Assembly (NCBI GenBank): GCA_017460745.1
Contig: JAFUAL010000007.1
Location: forward strand, 1-55,522
Length of the DNA stretch: 55,522 nt
Direction: 5' to 3'
From: Bacilli bacterium
GTDB taxonomy: Bacteria > Bacillota_I > Bacilli_A > RF39 > UBA660
Below, in pieces: positions 25,847 to 34,057 of this stretch (position 1 is its first letter; each line of letters begins with the position of its first letter). Under the pieces are notes generated by a model. It was not told where the DNA came from. It worked only from the letters and a program-made list of their open reading frames with translations, and searched no databases. Position numbers and translations under genes: made by a program.

Positions 25847-27502
25847 TTAAATATTTGCAACTTCGGGATTTAAATTAAATTCTCGATCATAAAATTTTTG
25901 AAAATTCTTAATTATTCTTTTAGAAAAATTAACAATAGTATTAAAAGAATCATCTATTTCCTCAAAGTTTTTTTCTTTACTCCAAGCATATAAGTAGGAA
26001 AGAGAGAAGTCGTTCGTATTTAATCCTAAATAATTGGATACTACATAAGAAATAGATTCGGCTTCAGTTTCGTATTTATTCCTATTATTTTGATATTCTA
26101 TATTATTGTTTTCTAAATGCTTATGGGCAAGAGCATGGGCATATTCATGAATTAAAACTTTTAATTGAACTATATTGCCAAGTCCCTTTCTTACAACAAT
26201 TGTTTTATTAGCATGGTCACAATAACCTTTGGTATCAGAATCTAATTCCTTAAAATTTACTTTATAACCATCATTATAAATGGTTTTAATAAAACAATTC
26301 ATTATGTCATTTGCTTTATTATCATGTAATACAGGATTAAGTTCTTTATCTATAATATCCATTGGCATATTAGTATCATTTGCACTAAAAACATTACCTA
26401 GAGTAAAACCACTTAATTTTTGTCTATAAAAGGTAATACTGTCATCGCTTTTATCTTTATATTTCTTTTTTTCTTCTTCTGTTAGAATAAAGTAGGGTTT
26501 GTAAGATATTTTATTATCCGAATCTATAATTTTAGCAATATTATAAAATTTAGGAATAAAAATTTTTATTCCATCATCATTACTCTTATTAACTGAATAT
26601 CCCATATCTTGATAAGTTTTTCTAGCTGCAACATATTTTGCATCTGGATCCTGTGCCCAAATCAGTAAGTGATTATTAAAAGAGTAATTATTAAAAAACG
26701 TAATATTATCTAAAAACTTTTTAATATCACTTTCATCCTTAAATTTAGCAATAGCTGTTTTTTTTAAATCAACTAAAAGTTCTTTTACTTCATTTTCTAA
26801 ATTTTCTTTTTCATTTTCATCCTTTGTTGTTCTAAACTTAAAACCTAATTCATTAAGTTTTTGTAATTTGTCATTAATTATAATATCATCCTCCTCGTAT
26901 TTTAGTCCTGACAAATAAAAAAGTCTTTCTTTATCTAGTTTAGGATAAGAAAGAAATTTATCTTGAATCTCTTTTGTATAATATTTTTTAAATATTTTCA
27001 TAGCAATTTCATAATTAATTGGTGCAGAGTCAATTAATTCATTTTGCATTTTATTCATGGTTAATTGATCAAAAAAATTCTCATCGTTTGCAAATTCGAG
27101 CAAGTAACAAAGATGTCTTGACTGTTCCTCTGTAAAATATATTGGATTAATGATCAAATGAATATATCTATTTTTTTTAGCATATTCTTTAACATCATCA
27201 AAATTGTTTAATGGTGTATAAAAATCTCTTACAACTTCACCATCCGGAAGTTCTGTCCACTCAAAAACATCATTTCCATGTGAATCAACAGGTTTCCAAG
27301 CACCAATTGGAATTCCTAATATCATTAATAGAAAATAAATTTTATTATCAAATATACCACTTTCAGCATATTTATAATCGTCTCGAATATAGTGATATAA
27401 ATTATGTTCTTCTAAATATTCTTTAACCTTTTTATTATTTATTAATTTGTATATTTGATTTGACCTGTATTTTAAAGACAAAATATCTTCTTCAATGTTA
27501 AT
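25847..27502 (-). CDS. ArdC-like N-terminal domain plus zincin (ImmA/IrrE-type) protein
   Basis: About 551 residues. Residues about 235-330 match the ArdC-type ssDNA-binding N domain (ITFFNNYSFNNHLLIWAQDP, then YVAARKTYQDMGY). Residues about 430-500 hold the metallopeptidase motif LIHEYAHALAHKH with a downstream Glu helix (ETEAESISYVVSNYLGL). Proteins of this build protect incoming conjugative DNA from restriction or act on regulators. The start is unclear: SD GGAGG (27515-27511) fits ATT at 27505 or 27502; the nearby ATG is out of frame and stops after three codons, and the first in-frame TTG is 30 bases away. Confidence 0.75.
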   Translation of the reverse strand: MNIEEDILSLKYRSNQIYKLINNKKVKEYLEEHNLYHYIRDDYKYAESGIFDNKIYFLLMILGIPIGAWKPVDSHGNDVFEWTELPDGEVVRDFYTPLNNFDDVKEYAKKNRYIHLIINPIYFTEEQSRHLCYLLEFANDENFFDQLTMNKMQNELIDSAPINYEIAMKIFKKYYTKEIQDKFLSYPKLDKERLFYLSGLKYEEDDIIINDKLQKLNELGFKFRTTKDENEKENLENEVKELLVDLKKTAIAKFKDESDIKKFLDNITFFNNYSFNNHLLIWAQDPDAKYVAARKTYQDMGYSVNKSNDDGIKIFIPKFYNIAKIIDSDNKISYKPYFILTEEEKKKYKDKSDDSITFYRQKLSGFTLGNVFSANDTNMPMDIIDKELNPVLHDNKANDIMNCFIKTIYNDGYKVNFKELDSDTKGYCDHANKTIVVRKGLGNIVQLKVLIHEYAHALAHKHLENNNIEYQNNRNKYETEAESISYVVSNYLGLNTNDFSLSYLYAWSKEKNFEEIDDSFNTIVNFSKRIIKNFQKFYDREFNLNPEVANI

Positions 27503-27514
27503 AATCCATACCTC

Positions 27515-28237
27515 CTAAATATTTATTTTTATAACTTTTTCAAAAGTTAAATCCTTAATTTTCTTGTAATTTATGACAATTTCATTTTCTCTACGAGAGT
27601 TAAAAAAAGCAAAGATATCTTTTTTATTTATCTTTGCTTTTAATACGTAACCATCATTATCAAATCTTGTGGCGAACCAATGTGCTATATCATAATCTAG
27701 TGTCCAAGAAAGAGCATTTGAATTCGCCGAATCATGAGTACCACGATAAATCGTAACTTCCTCCGGTAATTTATTATATAAATCTAATTCTTCATCATCC
27801 ATCAAATCTATTTTATTAGCTGTTTGAAACATTTTTATAATTTTATTTATACTAACATTTTTATCAGCATTTGGAAATTCAGTATCAATCCATACATTCC
27901 TTAAATGTTTAGTAAATTCTGAAGAATTCAAAAGAAGATAATTTTCCAACAGAAAAAGCATTCTATACGGTTTATTTATAAGATATAATAATTTTGAGAA
28001 ATTATTTGCTTTGTTTATGTCATTTTCAATTTTCTTTTGAACTTTTTTAAATCCATCTTTATCATTAAATATATCTATAACTTTTAATTTGCCATTTTTA
28101 TCTAGGGTAGGGACAGGATTATTTTCAATAAATGGGTGGTAGACAATAAAAGGATATTCCTTATTGTATTCAGGTGGTACTTGTAATAAGGTTAAAGCAA
28201 TATTTTTTGAAAAATCTAAATTATTTATAAGTATCAC
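27515..28237 (-). CDS. ADP-ribosyltransferase-like protein
   Basis: 240 residues. The C-terminal half has the order of an R-S-E mono-ADP-ribosyltransferase: EVTIYRGTHDS, then LSWTLDYDIAHWFATRF, then RRENEIVINY. Phages and conjugative elements carry such enzymes to modify host polymerase or defence proteins. The catalytic assignment is by motif order only. Its GTG start (28237) overlaps the SD GGGAG itself; an ATA at 28228 has better spacing (8 bases). The ATTTAGGAGG end fuses stop and SD for the next gene. Confidence 0.65.
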   Translation of the reverse strand: MILINNLDFSKNIALTLLQVPPEYNKEYPFIVYHPFIENNPVPTLDKNGKLKVIDIFNDKDGFKKVQKKIENDINKANNFSKLLYLINKPYRMLFLLENYLLLNSSEFTKHLRNVWIDTEFPNADKNVSINKIIKMFQTANKIDLMDDEELDLYNKLPEEVTIYRGTHDSANSNALSWTLDYDIAHWFATRFDNDGYVLKAKINKKDIFAFFNSRRENEIVINYKKIKDLTFEKVIKINI

Positions 28238-28240
28238 TCC

Positions 28241-28624
28241 CTATATTTTTATGTTGTTAATTAATCCATCAATATGCTCGGTTATTTTTTCTAAACAATT
28301 ATCTTCTAATGGATCAAAATAAGTATAATCAAATCTATCGTTTTTATAAACATCTATTCCCTTGCTGCAATCATGTCGAATAAATACTTTATCACCATCG
28401 TCTAAATTTATAGAATAAACCATTACAGGAAAGTCTTCTCTGTATTTAGAAATATGATATTTTTCTTTTAATTTATCTATAATTTTATCTCTAATTTTAT
28501 TTTCTTTTTCAACTTCATTAATGCAATTATTAATTTCTTCATCAGTATAACCTAACTTTTTTAATAGTGTTGGTGCCTGTTTGTTAAATTCTTTAAAAGT
28601 TTCTTTATAATTTATAGTAATCAT
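28241..28624 (-). CDS. Accessory protein, paralogue of the C-terminus of 28629-29324
   Basis: 127 residues. It aligns over most of its length with the second half of the upstream protein (IRDKIIDKLKEKYHISKYRE against YRNQIINELKDKYSLSKYKE; IDGLINNIKI against VDNLIKNIKI). Function is unknown. The ATG at 28624 touches the SD GAGGAG with no spacer. Either it is reached by reinitiation after the upstream TGA, or translation starts at ATT/ATA a few codons on. Confidence 0.6.
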   Translation of the reverse strand: MITINYKETFKEFNKQAPTLLKKLGYTDEEINNCINEVEKENKIRDKIIDKLKEKYHISKYREDFPVMVYSINLDDGDKVFIRHDCSKGIDVYKNDRFDYTYFDPLEDNCLEKITEHIDGLINNIKI

Positions 28625-28628
28625 CTCC

Positions 28629-29324
28629 TCATATTTTTATATTTTTTATTAAATTATCAACATATTCTATAACTTCTTTTACAGAATTTTCTCCGACGGG
28701 TTCAAAAGAAACATAATCTAAATCATCATTTTTATAAATTTTTATTATATGACTAAAATCAACTTTAACAAAAATTTTATCATCATTATTGTTTATGACA
28801 TAAGTTTTACTAAATAACTCTTCTTTATATTTTGAAAGTGAATATTTATCTTTTAGTTCGTTGATTATTTGATTTCTGTAATAAAAACCTTTATCAATTT
28901 CTTTTAATCTTTTTTCAATTTGCTTTTTATTATTACCTAATAATTTTAAAATGCTTGGTATATTTTCTCGAAATTTTTGTTCTCTAGTTTCATAAATGTA
29001 TTTTCTATTTGAAATACGACAAATATCAATAATATGATATGATTCCGAATCACAAACAATATTAGCATCTTCAATTAAATCACTATTAATTTGATTTTGA
29101 TAATATTCAAGAGTAGGAGAGGAAGATACTTTTTTTTCAATAAATATATAATCTGGCATTTTATCTGTAAATAAAAAAGTTAAAGTAACTTCATCGGTAT
29201 TAGTATCACTTAATTTTTTGGCTATTTTTTTTACTTTTGAATCATAATCTTTTATACCACTCGTTTTTTGAAACAATTCTTTATTTTTGGTAACATAATA
29301 ATTATCTAAAAAATCTATCAACAT
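28629..29324 (-). CDS. Accessory protein with a repeated domain
   Basis: 231 residues, ATG with SD GGAGGATAA. The N-terminal half is unknown (strands around EVTLTFLFTDKMPDYIFIEK). The C-terminal half (about 130-231) is duplicated in the next gene. It ends KNIKI and then a stop. No catalytic motif is visible. Confidence 0.6.
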   Translation of the reverse strand: MLIDFLDNYYVTKNKELFQKTSGIKDYDSKVKKIAKKLSDTNTDEVTLTFLFTDKMPDYIFIEKKVSSSPTLEYYQNQINSDLIEDANIVCDSESYHIIDICRISNRKYIYETREQKFRENIPSILKLLGNNKKQIEKRLKEIDKGFYYRNQIINELKDKYSLSKYKEELFSKTYVINNNDDKIFVKVDFSHIIKIYKNDDLDYVSFEPVGENSVKEVIEYVDNLIKNIKI

Positions 29325-29332
29325 TTATCCTC

Positions 29333-29857
29333 CTAAATTTTAATATCTTTTTCAATTATATAGTCATCTATTGCATATCCTATACCAATGTCTTTACTAT
29401 TCATTAGATCGTCAATTTTTTCAGCAATTTCCCATGTAGGAGCTGTATACAAATAATATTCTCTATCAAGTTTGACTTTAATATTAGATTTTTCTAATTC
29501 ATTAAGAAATGGTACTTCATCCTTATTAAATATCATAAAGTATAAACCGGATTTTAATGCAACTGTATTTTTCGGTCTTCTATAATATTTTTCGGTAATA
29601 CCTGCAGAGTAGTGACGTCCTATAGTTTTTAAACCTATTGAATTGTTATCATATTTTTTTAAATATGAATTAAATATTTTTAATGCTAGATCTAAATTAT
29701 CATCAAAATAATTTCCGGAATCCCATTCGCCTTTCTCAACATTAACATTATTTGCAACAATATATTGTTTACTAGGTATATTATAAATAAGTGAAATGTT
29801 GTTTTCACTTTGTTTTAATATAACACATTTTCCTAAACTTTTACTTTCAAATTCTAT
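29333..29857 (-). CDS. Hypothetical E-operon protein with probable AUA start
   Basis: About 174 residues. The only in-frame ATG (29536) would leave 67 residues and over 300 bp of open, codon-like frame unused. That frame runs up to SD GGGAGG (29870-29865), with ATA at 29857 at normal spacing and no ATG, GTG or TTG near. The resulting N-terminus is I/M-E-F-E-S-K-S-L-G-K. The body includes GEWDSGNYFDDNLDLALKIF and SLIYNIPSKQYIVA, similar to small LPD-like or hypothetical proteins of Firmicutes elements. It ends EKDIKI. Confidence 0.7.
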   Translation of the reverse strand: MEFESKSLGKCVILKQSENNISLIYNIPSKQYIVANNVNVEKGEWDSGNYFDDNLDLALKIFNSYLKKYDNNSIGLKTIGRHYSAGITEKYYRRPKNTVALKSGLYFMIFNKDEVPFLNELEKSNIKVKLDREYYLYTAPTWEIAEKIDDLMNSKDIGIGYAIDDYIIEKDIKI

Positions 29858-29870
29858 AATTATTCCTCCC

Positions 29871-30572
29871 TTAAATTTTAAAAGTTTTTTTATTTTCTAA
29901 TTCTATATCTTTATCAATAAAATTTTCTAATCTTTGTTTCATGCCAAGCATTAAAGTTACTTCGCTAGTTAAATCAGGTTGGTATGGTTCAAATGAAATA
30001 TTATCAAATTCATCTTTTTCAGCATTAAGATATTTAGAATATCTTAAACCCATTTTCCCATCTAAAATAATTAAATCGCAAAAATAACCAGAGTTATCAA
30101 AAGTTGCAAGATCATGATAATCTTCATAATCAAGATTTTCAGCATCATAACTAATTCTCTCAATTTCTGTAATACTATAATAAGTATCAAATTTAAACGA
30201 GCTAGACACAATAAAATCTCTAGAGAAATGCTTTTTAATTATGTTTAATGCCCAATTAGTTGCATTTTCAAAATCATCGTGATGAAAATATTCAGCATTA
30301 TAATATGCTATATTATCAAATAGGTTATTGTCGTCTTTACATTCAGGTAGTGCTGCAATAACCATGATATTATCTGATGAACGAGCCTTACATGACCAAA
30401 TGCATAACTCAAGATCATTAATATTATATATTTTAAGTATTAAACCCTGTTCTTTATAATTATTAAATGTCTCTAATTCGTAATCTAATTTAGTATTATA
30501 TATTTTTAGTTTTTCTTCTAAAAGATTAAAAAATCTTTCACTAACTTGTAAACTTTTATTTTTCTTAAACAT
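29871..30572 (-). CDS. Accessory protein, two-part, paralogue of 24679-25080
   Basis: 233 residues, ATG after AGAGGATTGT. The first 120 residues share the EQGxxLKIY...LCIW block with the 133-residue protein at 24679. The second half (about 130-233) has FDNSGYFCDLIILDGKMGLR and NISFEPYQPDLTSEVTLML, the latter like FEPVGENSVKEVIEY in the protein at 28629. It therefore seems assembled from modules shared inside the operon. It ends TFKI. Confidence 0.6.
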   Translation of the reverse strand: MFKKNKSLQVSERFFNLLEEKLKIYNTKLDYELETFNNYKEQGLILKIYNINDLELCIWSCKARSSDNIMVIAALPECKDDNNLFDNIAYYNAEYFHHDDFENATNWALNIIKKHFSRDFIVSSSFKFDTYYSITEIERISYDAENLDYEDYHDLATFDNSGYFCDLIILDGKMGLRYSKYLNAEKDEFDNISFEPYQPDLTSEVTLMLGMKQRLENFIDKDIELENKKTFKI

Positions 30573-30580
30573 ACAATCCT

Positions 30581-30922
30581 CTAAATTTGAATATCTTTAA
30601 TATATCCATTATCAATGTAGTCGGATAACCACATTGCTCCAAAACTTTCTCTCATTTTTAATTTAAAAATTGCTAGTTTGCTCATATCAACATCATTAGA
30701 TTTAAGAGAAAAAGCAAGATTTATTAAATTTCCGTTTTTGAAAGAATATATTTCATTAAATGAAAAGGATAGGGGAACAATCTTTTGCTCTTTAAAAAGA
30801 TTAGTTATTCCATCTACCCATTCGTTAAGACTACCACCACATCCCTGCAGTATTAAAAATTCATAGCCTTTATATCTTAATTCTTTAATTTCTTCAGTAT
30901 TTAATTCTTTTACATTACACAT
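30581..30922 (-). CDS. WLSDY-family accessory protein 1
   Basis: 113 residues with SD GGAG. It has the pattern LILQGCGGSLNEWVDGITNL...SFSFNEIYSFKNGNLINLAF...FGAMWLSDYIDN. I have seen this family as a common small protein in Lachnospiraceae-type conjugative elements; its function is unknown. Two more copies in this operon (30932-31306 and 32664-33287) are more divergent. It ends KDIQI. Confidence 0.65.
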   Translation of the reverse strand: MCNVKELNTEEIKELRYKGYEFLILQGCGGSLNEWVDGITNLFKEQKIVPLSFSFNEIYSFKNGNLINLAFSLKSNDVDMSKLAIFKLKMRESFGAMWLSDYIDNGYIKDIQI

Positions 30923-30931
30923 ATTTTACTC

Positions 30932-31306
30932 CTATATTTTTATTTTATCTAAACTAATTTCCTCATTATCAATATGGTATGATTTATATCCAATTTTTGA
31001 ATAATGGGATAATAGCATTAATCCATAAAGCTGATTAAATTCCACTTCATGTTCTAAAAGTTTTTTAATATTAAATTCTTTATCATTTAAGGCAAAGATT
31101 AAATAAGTTTTATTTTCGTTTTCAAATGAATTCATATTTTTAAATTGAAAATTCATACTAATAATTCCATAATTTTGAAATACGTTTGTAATACTTTTTA
31201 TCCATCTGGAAAAGTTATTTCCATTGCCATAAAAGATAACATAATCTTCTTCTTTATCATTTAATTTTTTTAAATCATCTAATTCAATTTTTTTAATTTT
31301 TACCAT
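30932..31306 (-). CDS. WLSDY-family accessory protein 2 (divergent)
   Basis: 124 residues. It aligns with the neighbouring 113-residue protein: YVIFYGNGNNFSRWIKSITNVFQ against FLILQGCGGSLNEWVDGITNLF, and YGLMLLSHYSKIGY against FGAMWLSDYIDNGY. The WLSDY signature is lost (LLSHY). SD GGAGGATTT before ATG. It ends DKIKI. Confidence 0.6.
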   Translation of the reverse strand: MVKIKKIELDDLKKLNDKEEDYVIFYGNGNNFSRWIKSITNVFQNYGIISMNFQFKNMNSFENENKTYLIFALNDKEFNIKKLLEHEVEFNQLYGLMLLSHYSKIGYKSYHIDNEEISLDKIKI

Positions 31307-31315
31307 AAATCCTCC

Positions 31316-31786
31316 TTAAATTTTCATTTCTTTAACCATATCAAGTTCTCTATTTAATTCTTCTTCCAACGGTATTAATTCAATTTCAGAACTTCCAAAA
31401 CTATCTTTATACATCATCCATTTTTGTTGAAGTTCATCATATAAATATGCATATTCTCCAGTAGTGGATATTAAAGTATCAAAAAAATCATCTAAATTTT
31501 TATCATCAATTGGTTTGCAATCTTTCCATTTTTCTTTTTCATCTCTATAAAAGAATTTTGTAATATCACCATTTCCAAATTCTTGAAGTTTAGCTGTCTC
31601 TAAATCTGGATAGGTATGTAAAGAGTCTATATCACCAAGTGATATTAATTTGTTAATTGAATTTAGATTATTATAATATTTATATAAACGTAAACCAACA
31701 CCATCAATATAACCATCTTTCATGCAATAAATACTCGTAACTGAGCCATCTCTTTTTAAAATTCCAATTCTCGATCTTGTTCCCAT
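31316..31786 (-). CDS. MGTRSRIG-family accessory protein
   Basis: 156 residues. It begins MGTRSRIGILKRDGSVTSIY followed by CMKDGYIDGVGLRLYKYY and LISLGDIDSL. This start is shared by a widespread family of phage and conjugative-element proteins of unknown function. The SD is weak (GAGG 11 bases before ATG), and a 15-codon mini-frame with a strong SD lies just upstream (31839-31792). It ends KEMKI. Confidence 0.7.
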   Translation of the reverse strand: MGTRSRIGILKRDGSVTSIYCMKDGYIDGVGLRLYKYYNNLNSINKLISLGDIDSLHTYPDLETAKLQEFGNGDITKFFYRDEKEKWKDCKPIDDKNLDDFFDTLISTTGEYAYLYDELQQKWMMYKDSFGSSEIELIPLEEELNRELDMVKEMKI

Positions 31787-31791
31787 ATAAA

Positions 31792-31839
31792 TTAAAACCT
31801 CACTATTATGTAATTAACTTCTATTAATTTTCTAAACAT
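31792..31839 (-). other. 15-codon mini reading frame between operon genes
   Basis: ATG at 31839 follows a perfect SD (TTTAGGAGGAAATT) fused to the previous stop; the frame ends after MFRKLIEVNYIIVRF. It could be a coupling peptide or the stump of a deleted gene. The next gene has no strong SD of its own. Confidence 0.4.
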
Positions 31840-31848
31840 AATTTCCTC

Positions 31849-32193
31849 CTAAATATTTATTTTATTAATTTCTAAATTATATTTGTATTTTAATATTTCT
31901 ATTGTTTCATCAAATATAAATTTTTTTACATTGTCATCCCGAAATGTTATTTCTACGAATTCTATTAATTTTTCCATATTAAAATCTTGGTAAAATAGTT
32001 TTGCAAGTGTTTCAGCAGATGGAGTAATTAAGACATTTTCCTTATAAGTAATTTTTCTAGCATCTAACCATTCGGATGTCGATTCTAATTTTGGAAAGTT
32101 TTCTTGTGCTATTTCTATAGCTACATTTAAATTATCATTTTCAACTTTTATTGTTTTTTTTAAACTAACTTCTACGTCAATGTATCTTGCCAT
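31849..32193 (-). CDS. Hypothetical E-operon protein
   Basis: 114 residues, SD TAGGAGGTAAAA fused to the stop of the upstream gene. It opens with a beta strand ARYIDVEVSLKKTIKVE and continues with a helix NVAIEIAQENFPKL. The mix resembles small LPD-like domains of polyvalent proteins, but I cannot assign a family. It ends INKINI. Confidence 0.55.
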   Translation of the reverse strand: MARYIDVEVSLKKTIKVENDNLNVAIEIAQENFPKLESTSEWLDARKITYKENVLITPSAETLAKLFYQDFNMEKLIEFVEITFRDDNVKKFIFDETIEILKYKYNLEINKINI

Positions 32194-32202
32194 TTTTACC
32201 TC

Positions 32203-32652
32203 CTAAATACCAATATTTGTTTCCTCTAAATCATAATTTGATAAATGCTTATCTTTTGTAGAATTAAAAACATTTTTAACTTTGTTAACAATGTCTGGTA
32301 TTGGTAATTCTTTATAAAAATCATGAACAATAATAACAACTTCTGTATAATCATTAATGTAATAGCACTCATGATTTTCAAGTTCGTATTCTATTAAATC
32401 ATCAATGTTTATTTTGCTTTTTAAATCTTCTTTTAACTTAGGAACAATTTTTTTAAAGAAATTGTCAAAATTTTTCTTGTTGGATTTATGGATATAACCA
32501 CCATCACCAATAGAAAGGTATTCATCATCAGGTGCGTTTTTATGAGTTTTATTCTCATTAAATTGTTCTTTATTAAAAGCCCAAAAAACTCCTGTTTTTT
32601 CTAATCCTTTATTAAGGTTATCAGAATATTCATCATAATATTTTTTAAACAT
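32203..32652 (-). CDS. Accessory protein of the FWAFNxxQF family
   Basis: 149 residues, SD AAGGAGTAAATTT. The block TGVFWAFNKEQFNENK, then YLSIGDGGYIHKSNKKNFDNFF, matches small proteins often found in phages and conjugative elements (FWAFs.eQF... GG.Y motif, DUF7659-like). Function is unknown. It ends TNIGI. Confidence 0.6.
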   Translation of the reverse strand: MFKKYYDEYSDNLNKGLEKTGVFWAFNKEQFNENKTHKNAPDDEYLSIGDGGYIHKSNKKNFDNFFKKIVPKLKEDLKSKINIDDLIEYELENHECYYINDYTEVVIIVHDFYKELPIPDIVNKVKNVFNSTKDKHLSNYDLEETNIGI

Positions 32653-32663
32653 AAATTTACTCC

Positions 32664-33287
32664 TTAAATACTAATTTTTAAATTCTTTTTAATGTAATCT
32701 GAAAGCCAAATAACTCCAAAATTATCTTTTAAATGCAATAACTTTAAAATTACTTCTATTTTTTTTACATAATTCTTCTTGATCCCAATAGCAAGATTCA
32801 TAACATCATTGTTTTCAAAAGAATAAATTTTTTCAAAAGAAAAAGAGTTATTCACAACATCTGCTTCTTTAAATAGAGCAAGTATTGAATTAACCCATTT
32901 TGATAAATCATCATTACATCCCTGAATTATAAAATATTTATATTGAGTATCATTTAAATCTACGACATCTTCAAAATTAATATATTCTATATTTACAGGC
33001 GAATCATTATCTAAATCTAAAAATGCAAATAAATTATTCATAACCTTATATTCATATGCTTTTACAAATGTTTCATAATCTAAAATTTTATCATAGATAT
33101 GGTGTGTATCGACATCGGCATCATATATTTTAATTTTGTCTTCATTTTGAAGAAAAGATGCTACGAGTGTTTCTTTATCTTTTAATCCTGTTACAAATAA
33201 TGAAAAAATATCGTCTTCTTTATGATCCAAATCATTTTTAATTTTTTTTAGTTCTATAATTTTATTTTCAATATCACTTTTATTTAT
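32664..33287 (-). CDS. WLSDY-family accessory protein 3, first gene of the operon, AUA start
   Basis: About 207 residues. The C-terminal 110 residues belong to the WLSDY family (YFIIQGCNDDLSKWVNSILA, FGVIWLSDYI). SD AGGAGG (33300-33295) is followed after 7 bases by ATA at 33287, opening I/M-N-K-S-D-I-E-N-K-I-I-E-L-K-K in frame. The next in-frame TTG (33230) has no SD. No AUG or GUG exists in this stretch. It lies right after an intrinsic terminator in the operon leader. Confidence 0.7.
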   Translation of the reverse strand: MNKSDIENKIIELKKIKNDLDHKEDDIFSLFVTGLKDKETLVASFLQNEDKIKIYDADVDTHHIYDKILDYETFVKAYEYKVMNNLFAFLDLDNDSPVNIEYINFEDVVDLNDTQYKYFIIQGCNDDLSKWVNSILALFKEADVVNNSFSFEKIYSFENNDVMNLAIGIKKNYVKKIEVILKLLHLKDNFGVIWLSDYIKKNLKISI

Positions 33288-33306
33288 AAAAATCCCTCCT
33301 TAATAT

Positions 33307-33331
33307 AAAAAAGAGTAGGCAATGTCTACTC
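33307..33331 (-). terminator. Leader terminator (attenuator) of the E accessory operon
   Basis: On the minus strand GAGTAG (33331-33326), a 7-base loop and CTACTC (33318-33313) form a stem followed by six T. It lies 7 bases before the SD of the first operon gene and after its promoter, so it should limit operon transcription unless relieved. Confidence 0.7.
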
Positions 33332-33382
33332 CAAAAATTGAAAGCAATAAGAATAATACAAAAAACACGTATAAATAACCAT
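33326..33382 (-). other. Possible leader peptide of the E operon (18 residues)
   Basis: ATG (33382-33380) lies at the expected transcription start of the promoter at 33387-33416, so the mRNA may be leaderless. The frame MVIYTCFLYYSYCFQFLE stops at a TAG inside the first arm of the terminator stem. It is rich in aromatic residues and Cys. A ribosome stalled near its end would cover that arm and favour readthrough. Translation is not shown. Confidence 0.45.
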
Positions 33383-33386
33383 TTTA

Positions 33387-33416
33387 ATAGTAACACAGTA
33401 ATTAACTTTGAGTCAA
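33387..33416 (-). promoter_or_regulatory. Promoter of the E accessory operon
   Basis: TTGACT (33416-33411), 18 bp, then TACTAT (33392-33387) on the minus strand. It is the only promoter-like pair between the 33427 gene and the operon. Confidence 0.6.
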
Positions 33417-33426
33417 TTAATTTGTG

Positions 33427-33747
33427 TCAATTAATTTCTTCAATTTCTATTAACTCCTTTGGACTATTATTAACTATTTTCAAATGATGTTTTTTCTCCA
33501 AAATATTTTTAATTTTTTTAAAATTAGAATCCTTATATCTAAATTGTCCAAGTTCTTCTAATGCAGAATTTACAAGCATATGATATTCTTGTGTCCATAA
33601 TACTTCTTGTTTATAACATTCGGAAATATAATAAGCAATAAATTCATTTAAAAAGTTTTCTCTAACATATTTTTTTACTGACTTATCAAAAGGAATAACG
33701 ATTTTATTATATTCTTCATCACTTATTTCGTTTACATCTCTAATCAT
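33427..33747 (-). CDS. Hypothetical protein
   Basis: 106 residues, SD GGAGGATTGTATTT. It is a helical, charged protein (EEYNKIVIPFDKSVKKYVRE, then EELGQFRYKDSNFKKIKNIL). I recognise no family. It does not share the Ile-terminated end of the operon downstream, and is separated from it by its own intergenic region. Confidence 0.5.
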   Translation of the reverse strand: MIRDVNEISDEEYNKIVIPFDKSVKKYVRENFLNEFIAYYISECYKQEVLWTQEYHMLVNSALEELGQFRYKDSNFKKIKNILEKKHHLKIVNNSPKELIEIEEIN

Positions 33748-33814
33748 AAATACAATCCTCCATATATTTGTAATGTTAGCATTTATTCATAGAAATGTGT
33801 AGTCTTTTCAATAT

Positions 33815-34045
33815 TTATTTAAAAAAATCCAAAACATCTTCATAACTTGTATATTTAATATTTGAGACTTTAACATAATTCCTATTTCCGAGCATTCCGA
33901 TTTCTTTAGTTTCTAGATAAATATGTATAGGAAGATCACTCTTTAAAATGTCATCTCTTTTAAAATTTTTATATTTATAACTTTTCTTTTCTAATAGACA
34001 AAGTAATTCTTTTCTTTTATCTTTTTCTTTTATATCTACGTACAT
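33815..34045 (-). CDS. Small hypothetical protein
   Basis: 76 residues, SD GGAG six bases before ATG, 12 bp after the Ig-like protein gene. It is a small alpha/beta protein (LLCLLEKKSYKYKNFKRDD, GMLGNRNYVKVSNIKYTSYE). No family is recognised. Confidence 0.5.
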   Translation of the reverse strand: MYVDIKEKDKRKELLCLLEKKSYKYKNFKRDDILKSDLPIHIYLETKEIGMLGNRNYVKVSNIKYTSYEDVLDFFK

Positions 34046-34057
34046 TAAAAAACTCCA

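Noticed and set aside
27479..27515. A sequencing frameshift at the start of the ArdC-like gene
   Set aside because: Removing one T would give ATG-GAT-ATT-AAC and a normal start, so an error is possible. But several unrelated genes in E lack an AUG in the same way, so I kept the non-AUG reading as main and note this alternative.
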